A DNA stretch of 5,670 nucleotides, from the NCBI GenBank assembly GCA_024639745.1, contig JAHEHW010000142.1, positions 1 to 5,670 of the forward strand. The letters are read 5' to 3'. The notes beneath the pieces were generated by a model. That model searched no databases, was not told the DNA's origin, and saw nothing but the letters and a program-made list of their open reading frames with translations. The stretch comes from Salaquimonas sp. Lineage in GTDB: Bacteria > Pseudomonadota > Alphaproteobacteria > Rhizobiales > Rhizobiaceae. Each line of letters opens with the position of its first letter. Position 1 is the stretch's first letter. Positions 1-5,232 of this stretch are shown one piece after another. Position numbers and translations under genes: made by a program.

Positions 1-85
1 ACCATAGACTAAAAGCCTAGGCGAGGTCACATTTCCTTGTCGCTATTAGGTGAGTTTCTTAACATTTCTGTGTTATGAATTTACC

Positions 86-1243
86 ATGATTTTCTTTTCC
101 GGTTCGCATAAACCGGTCGAGGCGCATCTCGATGAGACCGGTGATCTTGGATCGGGCGACACGCAAGCCGCCCGCTGCGAGGCGGATTTATCGGTAAATT
201 CGCAACAGATTGTCGAAGCTGCCCACTCCGAACAGGATAGCTCGGTAGAGCCTCATCAGCCGCCGCCATTATCGACGAAAATGCCGCTGCCCGCTGAACG
301 TAAACCGGTGAGGAGAGTGCATTGCGGCGGCATAGCGCTGGCACTCGGCGGCGGCGTCGCCCGGGGTTGGGCGCATATCGGCGTGCTGAAAGCCGTTGAT
401 GATTTCGGCTTGCCGGTTTCGATGATCGCGGGAACATCGATCGGCGCGCTTGCCGGCGGCTGTTATCTTTCGGGAAAACTCGGCGAACTCGAAGACTTTG
501 CCCGTTCGCTGACAAAGACCAATATTCTCCGCTATCTCGACTTCACGCTGCGAGGCACCGGCCTCATCACTGGTTCCAGACTTGCGATAGAGATGGAGCA
601 ACGGATGGCAGGAACCAATATCGAGGATCTACCGAAGCCGTTCGTCGCGGTTGCAACCGAAATCCGGACCGGTCACGAGATCTGGTTGAGCGACGGTCCC
701 CTGGTTCCGGCGATCCGTGCTTCATATGCCCTGCCGGGCGTATTCGCTCCTGTATTCCATGGCGGACGTGAACTGGTGGACGGAGCTATTGTCAATCCGG
801 TGCCCGTATCAGTGTGCCGGGCCTATGAACCGGATCTGGTCATCGCGGTCAACCTGAACACGCAAACCGTTGGTCGGGGAACGGTCGTCCGCGCTTCTCA
901 TTACGACCCTATCGAAACCGCGCTTGCGGAAGACGAGAATAGTCAGGCCAACCTATGGTTCCGTTTCATGCAGGCATCCGGTGGCACGCCTCCGACGAGC
1001 GGACGTCTGGGTATGACTTCAGTCATGATCGAGGCGTTCAATATCATCCAAGATCGCATCGCCAGGGCTCGTTTGGCCGGAGACCCGCCGGACTTCACGA
1101 TCCGTCCGAAACTCAAAGACATAGGCTTTATCGAATTCCACCGCGCCGATGAAGCTATCCGGATCGGTTATGAAGAAATGATCAACCGCCTCACGGATCT
1201 GGAAAAGCAAGGCATTCTCGGTGCCGCCGTCACCCAAGGCTGA
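86..1243 (+). CDS. Patatin-like phospholipase (RssA/NTE-type)
   Basis: Predicted serine acyl hydrolase of the bacterial patatin family, which cleaves acyl chains from membrane lipids with a Ser-Asp dyad. Numbered from ATG 86 (385 aa), the oxyanion-hole glycine loop GGGVARG is at 88-94, the nucleophile elbow GTSIG at 116-120 has catalytic Ser118, and the DGA motif carries catalytic Asp232. The core runs from about residue 82 to 260, so both catalytic residues are present and the gene looks intact. The first 75 or so residues are polar, low in complexity and probably disordered. The start is uncertain: neither GTG 50 nor ATG 86 has a clear ribosome binding site, and ATG 281 would still keep the whole catalytic domain. 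No signal peptide or membrane segment is evident, so a cytoplasmic or membrane-peripheral location is likely. It converges on the CBS gene with a 20-base gap and no visible terminator. Family assignment is firm; the substrate is unknown. Confidence 0.9.
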   Translation: MIFFSGSHKPVEAHLDETGDLGSGDTQAARCEADLSVNSQQIVEAAHSEQDSSVEPHQPPPLSTKMPLPAERKPVRRVHCGGIALALGGGVARGWAHIGVLKAVDDFGLPVSMIAGTSIGALAGGCYLSGKLGELEDFARSLTKTNILRYLDFTLRGTGLITGSRLAIEMEQRMAGTNIEDLPKPFVAVATEIRTGHEIWLSDGPLVPAIRASYALPGVFAPVFHGGRELVDGAIVNPVPVSVCRAYEPDLVIAVNLNTQTVGRGTVVRASHYDPIETALAEDENSQANLWFRFMQASGGTPPTSGRLGMTSVMIEAFNIIQDRIARARLAGDPPDFTIRPKLKDIGFIEFHRADEAIRIGYEEMINRLTDLEKQGILGAAVTQG

Positions 1244-1263
1244 TCAAGAGAATTGGTTCCGTT

Positions 1264-1692
1264 TCATCCGGCGATATAGCGCTTGAGTTCTTCCGCGTCG
1301 CGCTCAGCCTGTTCGATCTTGCGTTGAACGACATCACCGATCGAGATGATTCCCTGCACCTTTCCGTCAGCCACGACTGGCAGATGCCGGAACTTATTGG
1401 TGCTCATCAGCCCCATGACCCGCTCAACCGTGTCTTCCTCGGTGCAAGTAATGACCTTTCGCGTCATGCAATTGGAGACCGGCAGCGACAAGGCAGCAGC
1501 CCCCTGCCCAGCGATCTGCCGAACGATATCGCGTTCGGAGACAATACCGGCGACACTCTCGTCGGGGTTCACGATTATAATGGCGCCGATACGCTTTTCG
1601 GCTAAGATCTTGGCGATGTCTTCGAGCTTGTCTTCAGGCCTGCCCGATATGACCTTGCTGCCCTTGCGCGCGAGGATTGACGCTACCGTCAT
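1264..1692 (-). CDS. Tandem CBS-domain protein
   Basis: Small stand-alone protein of 142 aa made almost entirely of two CBS repeats, at about residues 11-62 and 75-128. Each ends in the usual signature: GIVSERDIVR at 49-58 and GIISIGDVV at 114-122. CBS pairs form a Bateman module that binds adenosine nucleotides (AMP, ATP, SAM or similar) and regulates partner proteins; what this one binds and controls cannot be read from sequence. A charged helix closes the protein. I chose ATG 1692 because it starts right at the conserved domain and has AGGGAGG upstream. The frame is open further to a TTG at 1743 that overlaps the rhomboid stop codon, which would add 17 residues. It lies 47 bases downstream of the rhomboid gene on the same strand and is probably co-transcribed with it. 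Confidence 0.9.
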   Translation of the reverse strand: MTVASILARKGSKVISGRPEDKLEDIAKILAEKRIGAIIIVNPDESVAGIVSERDIVRQIAGQGAAALSLPVSNCMTRKVITCTEEDTVERVMGLMSTNKFRHLPVVADGKVQGIISIGDVVQRKIEQAERDAEELKRYIAG

Positions 1693-1703
1693 TTTTTCCG
1701 ATG

Positions 1704-1710
1704 CCTCCCT
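1704..1710 (-). promoter_or_regulatory. Ribosome binding site of the CBS gene
   Basis: Reads AGGGAGG on the minus strand, 11 bases before ATG 1692. The spacing is a little long, but the match to the Shine-Dalgarno consensus is strong. It favours the ATG over the upstream TTG at 1743, for which this site would be inside the coding frame. Confidence 0.6.
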
Positions 1711-1739
1711 ACTCCTGTTTCTCCTGATCAAAGCGTAAT

Positions 1740-2504
1740 TCAATTCGGTTTTGTTGAAAAGCGCTTTGGATCAAGCAGTGAAAACAAGAATAGTCCGGCA
1801 ATAAACCCTCCGATATGCGCTTGCCATGCGATCTCCACATCCTGCCCCGCCAAGTTCACCACACCGGAACCGAAGAGTACGTTCAACACCATCCAGATTA
1901 CGAAAAAAACGAGAAACTGGCGATTTGAAAAGCTTTGCAGCAATCCAAGGGCCGGACCGTCATGTTTGAAGCCAGGTCCCATCCTTTCGTACCTGTTGTT
2001 AAATACGAAACGCGCGGCAGCCCCCATATATCCGGATACTGCTCCCGAGGCGCCTATCACCGGGACCATATCGCCAGCGTAGAAAACATAATGAAGGCCA
2101 GCGCCTGCAATTGCCGCAATGACGGTGAGCCCCAGAAACCTTTGCCAACCCAAGCGCCTCGCCACAGGCGTCCCGAATGCCGCCATCCATAGGCAATTCA
2201 TACCCACATGCATCCAGTCACCATGCAAAAGACCGTAAGTCAGCGGTGACCACCATCCAGAATTCGGAAACGGCAAGAGCGTCGCAAGATCGGCATAGGA
2301 AGCGGGGATAAAGGCGAAAGCGGCAATGACAAGATAATCCGCGCGTTCGCTCAGGAAATTCATCCTAACAAAGTGAATTGCCAAGAGAAGAAGGATGAGA
2401 CCGACAACGACGCCGGGAAGATTGAATATCGGCGGGTTTTTCTTCGGCTCCAACCGGTCTGGCCTCTCGAAATCGGCGGTATCATTTGCTCGTTCGGCGG
2501 TCAT
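1740..2504 (-). CDS. Rhomboid-family intramembrane serine protease
   Basis: Polytopic inner-membrane protein of 254 aa with the rhomboid fold. The N-terminal 25 residues are charged and likely cytoplasmic. Hydrophobic segments lie near 31-48, 55-70, 98-112, 123-142, 147-168, 196-213 and 227-245. The active site is intact: HGDWMHVGMN at 94-103 supplies the conserved His and Asn of the second core helix, GASG at 151-154 holds nucleophile Ser153, and AHIGGFIAG at 229-237 holds catalytic His230. Rhomboids cut transmembrane segments of substrate proteins inside the bilayer; the substrate here is unknown. The ATG at 2504 has no strong Shine-Dalgarno sequence. A minus-strand terminator sits 46 bases upstream of the start, so the gene either has a promoter squeezed between the two or is read through a leader that can terminate. 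The CBS gene follows, probably in the same operon. Confidence 0.92.
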   Translation of the reverse strand: MTAERANDTADFERPDRLEPKKNPPIFNLPGVVVGLILLLLAIHFVRMNFLSERADYLVIAAFAFIPASYADLATLLPFPNSGWWSPLTYGLLHGDWMHVGMNCLWMAAFGTPVARRLGWQRFLGLTVIAAIAGAGLHYVFYAGDMVPVIGASGAVSGYMGAAARFVFNNRYERMGPGFKHDGPALGLLQSFSNRQFLVFFVIWMVLNVLFGSGVVNLAGQDVEIAWQAHIGGFIAGLFLFSLLDPKRFSTKPN

Positions 2505-2550
2505 TCGCGGTGATATGGGCTCGATTTTCCGGTATTAAACCATAGGCAAG

Positions 2551-2582
2551 AAAAAAGACCGTCCGGCATTAACCGAACGGCC
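2551..2582 (-). terminator. Rho-independent terminator on the minus strand
   Basis: Read on the minus strand, GGCCGTTCGG pairs with CCGGACGGTC to make a 10-bp stem that includes two G-U pairs, around the six-base loop TTAATG. Six T residues follow at once (2556-2551). On the plus strand the two wobble pairs become A-C mismatches and no T tract follows, so the polarity is clearly minus. No gene on the minus strand points into it: the nearest upstream minus-strand gene in the window is the carbonic anhydrase, 2.6 kb away with its own end at 5233. It therefore ends a non-coding transcript or attenuates the rhomboid operon. Confidence 0.75.
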
Positions 2583-2640
2583 CCGATATTTTCCCACATC
2601 CCCGTCCCTGCGGTTTTGAGGGAAATGTCGATAAAGTCTG
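2551..2640 (-). ncRNA. Candidate small RNA or rhomboid leader RNA
   Basis: This is the segment just upstream of the orphan minus-strand terminator. The minus-strand RNA would carry a small TCCCT/AGGGA hairpin (stem 2623-2619 with 2609-2605, nine-base loop), then a G-rich stretch containing CGCAGGGACGGGGA (2612-2599), then the terminator hairpin. Its 5' end is unknown: I found no convincing promoter, and the end at 2640 is only a placeholder covering the structured part. It may be a free small RNA, or a 5' leader that can either terminate or continue into the rhomboid gene. The terminator is solid; the RNA itself is inferred. Confidence 0.35.
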
Positions 2641-2700
2641 GAGCATCATTTCCAAATTGCAAAGTGACAGGTTTTAATTTCGAGCGCAACAATAAGAAAT

Positions 2701-2714
2701 CGTTAACCTTAACG
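2701..2714. repeat. 14-base palindrome CGTTAA-CC-TTAACG
   Basis: Perfect 6-base arms around a 2-base spacer, lying 59 bases upstream of the -24 element of the sigma-54-like promoter. That is a plausible place for an activator binding site. It also contains TTAACC, which resembles the half-site of the alphaproteobacterial cell-cycle regulator CtrA, but the full TTAA-N7-TTAA arrangement is absent. The binding protein is unknown. Confidence 0.4.
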
Positions 2715-2772
2715 GCAAAAGACCTTCAACCCGAACGTCTTCCCACAGCTTTGCCCGACTCGCCAGTTCGGT

Positions 2773-2787
2773 TGGCACGGTAACTGC
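2773..2787 (+). promoter_or_regulatory. Sigma-54 (RpoN)-like promoter for the PAS gene
   Basis: TGGCAC-GGTAA-CTGC matches the sigma-54 consensus TGGCAC-N5-TTGC at 9 of 10 defined bases. The invariant GG (2774-2775) and GC (2786-2787) have exactly the required 10 bases between them. Transcription would begin near 2799, giving a leader of about 95 bases before the PAS start codon. A single match of this quality can arise by chance in a window this size, so position and spacing are the main support. A sigma-54 promoter needs an enhancer-binding activator; the palindrome at 2701-2714 is a candidate site. Confidence 0.45.
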
Positions 2788-2877
2788 TTTAACCTTTTCG
2801 TAAACATTGGAAATGCTGCGCGCTGTATCAGTCTGGCGCAGTTTCTGGTGTTTTCAGGCGATTCTAAGCCCGAATTG

Positions 2878-2884
2878 AAAGGGA
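2878..2884 (+). promoter_or_regulatory. Ribosome binding site of the PAS gene
   Basis: AAAGGGA, nine bases before ATG 2894, supports that start codon. Confidence 0.6.
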
Positions 2885-2893
2885 CGTGTTGAA

Positions 2894-3553
2894 ATGAGGC
2901 AGACAAGTTCAAGAAAACTGTTCGAATACTGGAACCGGATACGTAGCAATCGCCCGGCCCCCGGACGAGAGGAAATCGAGCCAAGCGATATTCGACATCT
3001 TCTGGCCGATACATTCATTCTGGAGATCTCCAGGACCTACAAGACAATCAGCTATCGGCTGGCCGGAACCAGGCTTTGCGCATCTTTTGGACGGGAGCTC
3101 AAGGGGTACGGATTTTTCGGACATTGGGCGGAATCCGATTGTTTCGATGTCGCCCGCGCCCTCGCCCACGTTTATCAGCGCTGCCAACCGCACCTGCTCT
3201 GCTTTGAAGGCGTAACGGAGAATGGCCGCAGTGTTGATTTCGAAATGCTAGTATTGCCCCTTGCGCCTGTCGCAGACGGTAGCGCCCGGATACTGGGGAT
3301 TGCGACGCCTGAAGAAACGCCATTCTGGCTTGGAGCGGAGCCGTTGGTAGAATGCCGTTTGCGCTCGTCACGTGAGGTTAGCGATGCAAACGCTGTCGAG
3401 TATGAAGTCCCAAGTCTGGCACTTGCCTTGACCGGAATAGAGACAAACGCGGAAGAAGTGGCCGCTGAAGCGGAAGCATTGCGCGCTAGAAGTCAAAATA
3501 TCGGAGGGCGGCAAGTAGCGCATCTAGTCGTTCATGACGGGGGCAAGCGATAA
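2894..3553 (+). CDS. PAS_5-type PAS domain protein
   Basis: Soluble protein of 219 aa that I recognise as the alphaproteobacterial PAS_5 family. The family marks are RPAP at 20-23 followed by IEPSDIRHLLADTFILE (28-44), the RLAGTRLC/FGREL block at 55-69, and a hydrophobic LVLPLAPV strand at 119-126. The PAS fold fills about residues 10-145. The C-terminal 70 residues are less conserved, with a short Glu/Ala-rich stretch at 186-198. There is no kinase, GGDEF or DNA-binding domain, so it probably acts through protein contacts. I believe Caulobacter MopJ, a single-domain PAS protein linked to motility and the cell cycle, is of the same general type, but orthology is not claimed. Ligand and partner are unknown. 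A good ribosome binding site and a sigma-54-like promoter precede it. No terminator separates it from the PilZ gene 107 bases downstream, so co-transcription is possible. Confidence 0.88.
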   Translation: MRQTSSRKLFEYWNRIRSNRPAPGREEIEPSDIRHLLADTFILEISRTYKTISYRLAGTRLCASFGRELKGYGFFGHWAESDCFDVARALAHVYQRCQPHLLCFEGVTENGRSVDFEMLVLPLAPVADGSARILGIATPEETPFWLGAEPLVECRLRSSREVSDANAVEYEVPSLALALTGIETNAEEVAAEAEALRARSQNIGGRQVAHLVVHDGGKR

Positions 3554-3577
3554 TCTCCGAATAAATAAGTATATGAA

Positions 3578-3604
3578 TTTACCCAGATTACCAATCATTA
3601 ACCC
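3578..3604 (+). repeat. Three TT-ACC repeats phased at 10 bp
   Basis: TTTACC (3578), TTACC (3588) and TTAACC (3598) begin exactly 10 bases apart, placing them on one face of the DNA helix, within the gap between the PAS and PilZ genes. The pattern suits an operator for a cooperatively binding regulator. It does not fit the CtrA full-site spacing, which is 11 bases from start to start. It is short and could be chance. Confidence 0.3.
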
Positions 3605-3660
3605 GCTTCGTGCAGGGTCAAGTCCATGAACAGATTGGTGTAAACGGGGTCAATTGCAAA

Positions 3661-4281
3661 ATGCTGGCCGCAGCGGTTACAGAAAGCACCGATTCTCTAA
3701 CGGAATGCGAAAGGAACTTTTCGCAGGTGAGGGTTAGCCTGTTCGGGCGCTATATGCTTGAAAACAGGCAGGAATATCCTTGCCAGGTGATTGACATCTC
3801 GCCCGGAAGTGCAGCCTTCATCGGACCCGTTTCGGGTGAGGTGGGCGAACGGGTAATCGCCTATCTCGACCACCTCGGGAGAATCGAGGGACAGGTTATC
3901 CGCATATTCGACGGCGGTTTTGCCATTAATTTCAAGGCAACGGAACGGCGCCGGGACAAGATTGCCGCCAAGCTAACCTGGCTCGCCAACCGGCATGAAT
4001 TGAATCTGCCGGAAGATCGCAGGCATGAGCGCTTACCGCCACGCAACAATCAGTCCATCGTCAAATTGGAAGATGGCCGCGTTTATCAGGCGAAAGTCAT
4101 CGATTTGTCGCTCGCGGGCGCTGCGGTCGAACTTCAGGTGCGACCAGCTATCGGTACGGTCATGTGGCTCGGGAATATGAGGGGCCGGGTTGTAAGGCAC
4201 TTCGATGATGGTGTGGCCCTGGAGTTTGCCGTCATCCAGACCCGCGACTCGCTGGCTGATTATCTTGGACCGCCCCACTAA
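3661..4281 (+). CDS. Tandem PilZ-domain protein
   Basis: Cytoplasmic protein of 206 aa with two PilZ domains, the family that binds cyclic di-GMP and passes the signal to motility, envelope or polysaccharide functions. The C-terminal domain (about 119-195) is canonical: RxxxR is R120-R124 in DRRHER, and DxSxxG is D148-S150-G153. The N-terminal domain (about 18-100) is degenerate: R18-N-F-S-Q22 lacks the second Arg, and D45-I-S-P-G-S has its Gly one place early. The second domain is therefore the more likely ligand binder. A short segment with LTWLANRH (105-112) joins the two. ATG 3661 is preferred but its ribosome binding site is weak (GGGG 11 bases upstream); a GTG at 3610 would add 17 unremarkable residues. 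A five-codon frame (ATG 3626 to TAA 3643) lies just upstream. The gene ends at a strong terminator. Confidence 0.9.
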   Translation: MLAAAVTESTDSLTECERNFSQVRVSLFGRYMLENRQEYPCQVIDISPGSAAFIGPVSGEVGERVIAYLDHLGRIEGQVIRIFDGGFAINFKATERRRDKIAAKLTWLANRHELNLPEDRRHERLPPRNNQSIVKLEDGRVYQAKVIDLSLAGAAVELQVRPAIGTVMWLGNMRGRVVRHFDDGVALEFAVIQTRDSLADYLGPPH

Positions 4282-4309
4282 TCATTGTTCAAGTCGGTTT
4301 CATCAGAAC

Positions 4310-4332
4310 CCCGTCGTTTGGCGGGTTTTTTT
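4310..4332 (+). terminator. Rho-independent terminator after the PilZ gene
   Basis: CCCGTC (4310-4315) pairs with GGCGGG (4320-4325), one G-U pair included, around a GTTT loop, followed by seven T residues (4326-4332). It starts 28 bases after the PilZ stop codon and separates that transcript from the peptidase gene. Confidence 0.85.
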
Positions 4333-4479
4333 GTGTCGCCTACGGATTTAATTTTGTGTTTCCCGCATCGGTAAAACTTTGCGAAATCTCTACTCAATCT
4401 TGAAGCAAGTTTGACTCGAATGCGGTCGCCAAAGTTTGCCGCACCTCAAAACTATTGTGTCAAGGTCTGTCTCGTCAAC

Positions 4480-4484
4480 GGGGA
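4480..4484 (+). promoter_or_regulatory. Ribosome binding site of the peptidase gene
   Basis: GGGGA, seven bases before ATG 4492. It selects this start over the in-frame TTG 4411 and ATG 4420, and the chosen start gives a protein that begins with a signal peptide. Confidence 0.6.
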
Positions 4485-4491
4485 CAACGAC

Positions 4492-5106
4492 ATGCACAAA
4501 AAACAAAATAAAAAGCATCTTGGAACAACCACGCTGCGAATCATGGTTCTTGGGTGCGCGCTGGCTTTGCCGATTTCAGCGGTTGCCGCGCCCATGAAAA
4601 CCGGCGCTCGCACCTCTCAGCCAATTGGTCACTACGAATACTGTCAGAAAAACTCGAAGGATTGCCGGATCATAAGCCGGGATACCCGACCGATGACGCT
4701 GACAAGAGCACGCTGGGAAGAGATGGTACAAATCAACGCACATGCCAACGCGGTGATCAAACCGGTTACCGACGAAGAATATTACGGTGTTGAAGAGCTA
4801 TGGATCTACCCCAAACGGTATGGCGACTGCGAGGATTACGTTTTGATGAAACGCCAGGAACTGATGCGCCTCGGTTGGCCGGCATCGGATCTTCTGGTCA
4901 CGGTCGTGCGGCAGCGCTCAGGCGACGGACATGCTGTCCTGACGGTCCGGACAGATCGCGGGGATTTCGTTCTGGACAATCTCAATGGTCGAATTTTGCC
5001 GTGGCACGAGACGGAATACACCTATCTGAAGCGCCAGGCGGCGTCACATTCTGGGCATTGGGTCGATATCATCGACAGCCGCAAGATGGTGGGAAGCATC
5101 AGGTAA
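4492..5106 (+). CDS. Exported transglutaminase-like cysteine peptidase (BTLCP)
   Basis: Protein of 204 aa with a Sec signal peptide: basic start HKKQNKKH, hydrophobic core about 17-28, then SAVAA with cleavage probably near residue 32. It should act in the periplasm. The mature part matches bacterial transglutaminase-like cysteine proteinases: the catalytic Cys113 is in YGDCEDYV (110-117), His147 in DGHAVLTV (145-152) and Asp162 in VLDNLNG (160-166). All three triad residues are present. C51 and C58 could form a disulfide. The best-studied relative, Pseudomonas LapG, cleaves a surface adhesin and is controlled by the cyclic-di-GMP receptor LapD; neither LapD nor an adhesin is seen here, so that role is only a possibility. 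It stands alone between two terminators, downstream of the PilZ gene. The in-frame upstream extension to 4411 is probably untranslated. Confidence 0.9.
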   Translation: MHKKQNKKHLGTTTLRIMVLGCALALPISAVAAPMKTGARTSQPIGHYEYCQKNSKDCRIISRDTRPMTLTRARWEEMVQINAHANAVIKPVTDEEYYGVEELWIYPKRYGDCEDYVLMKRQELMRLGWPASDLLVTVVRQRSGDGHAVLTVRTDRGDFVLDNLNGRILPWHETEYTYLKRQAASHSGHWVDIIDSRKMVGSIR

Positions 5107-5146
5107 TCAAGAATACAGGGGACACCGATTTTCAGCAAATCACTTT

Positions 5147-5232
5147 GACCCGGTTGCGTCCCCACCTTCCCCGTCCCTGCGACCGGGTCTGGGAGTTGCG
5201 ATTTGATTTTTCGGATCGCAACTCCCTCTTTA
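5147..5232 (+). ncRNA. Candidate small RNA with C-rich hairpin loop
   Basis: Two 12-bp hairpins lie back to back, one base apart. The first pairs 5147-5158 (GACCCGGTTGCG) with 5178-5189 (TGCGACCGGGTC), including two G-U pairs, and exposes a 19-base loop made almost only of pyrimidines, with CCCCACCTTCCCC in it. That loop resembles the anti-Shine-Dalgarno end of 16S rRNA, a trait of several alphaproteobacterial small RNAs whose loops bind ribosome binding sites. The second hairpin is a terminator. The RNA could have its own promoter, which I could not find, or be released from the 3' UTR of the peptidase mRNA, whose stop codon is 40 bases upstream of the first stem. The 5' end is unknown. I do not assign it to a named family. 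Confidence 0.45.
5191..5232 (+). terminator. Rho-independent terminator after the peptidase gene
   Basis: GGGAGTTGCGAT (5191-5202) pairs perfectly with ATCGCAACTCCC (5215-5226) over a 12-base loop, followed by the T-rich run TCTTTA. The tail is good only on the plus strand. The stem lies just past the minus-strand carbonic anhydrase stop codon and may also slow that transcript, but no T tract follows on that side. Confidence 0.8.

Larger units (their letters stand above)
2505..2893. other. 389-base non-coding region between divergent genes
   Basis: Separates the minus-strand rhomboid gene from the plus-strand PAS gene. It contains, in order, a short AT-rich rhomboid leader, a minus-strand intrinsic terminator (2551-2582), a C-rich/G-rich hairpin-forming segment (2590-2625), a perfect CGTTAA-CC-TTAACG palindrome (2701-2714), a sigma-54-like promoter (2773-2787) and the PAS ribosome binding site. 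TTAACCTT occurs twice (2703 and 2789). A 63-codon minus-strand frame at 2501-2692 runs straight through the terminator and starts at TTG, so I do not count it as a gene. Confidence 0.75.

Noticed and set aside
1244..1263. Possible bidirectional terminator between the converging patatin and CBS genes
   Set aside because: Only 20 bases, with no stem and no T tract on either strand.
2501..2692. 63-codon minus-strand frame whose stop overlaps the rhomboid start (ATGA)
   Set aside because: The overlap suggests translational coupling, but the start is TTG, no domain is recognisable, and a strong terminator hairpin with T6 lies inside the frame in the same direction.
2709..3014. 101-codon minus-strand frame opposite the PAS gene start
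   Set aside because: It overlaps a confident PAS gene and its ribosome binding site, has no recognisable domain, and its protein looks like random antisense translation.
2703..3603. TTAACC strings at 2703, 2789 and 3598 as CtrA binding sites
   Set aside because: They match only the half-site; no TTAA-N7-TTAA full site was found, and such short strings are common between genes. Kept only as a comment.
4374..4437. Inverted repeat AAACTTTG / CAAAGTTT with 48 bases between
   Set aside because: Eight-base arms this far apart in an AT-rich leader are expected by chance fairly often, and no T tract or promoter geometry goes with them.
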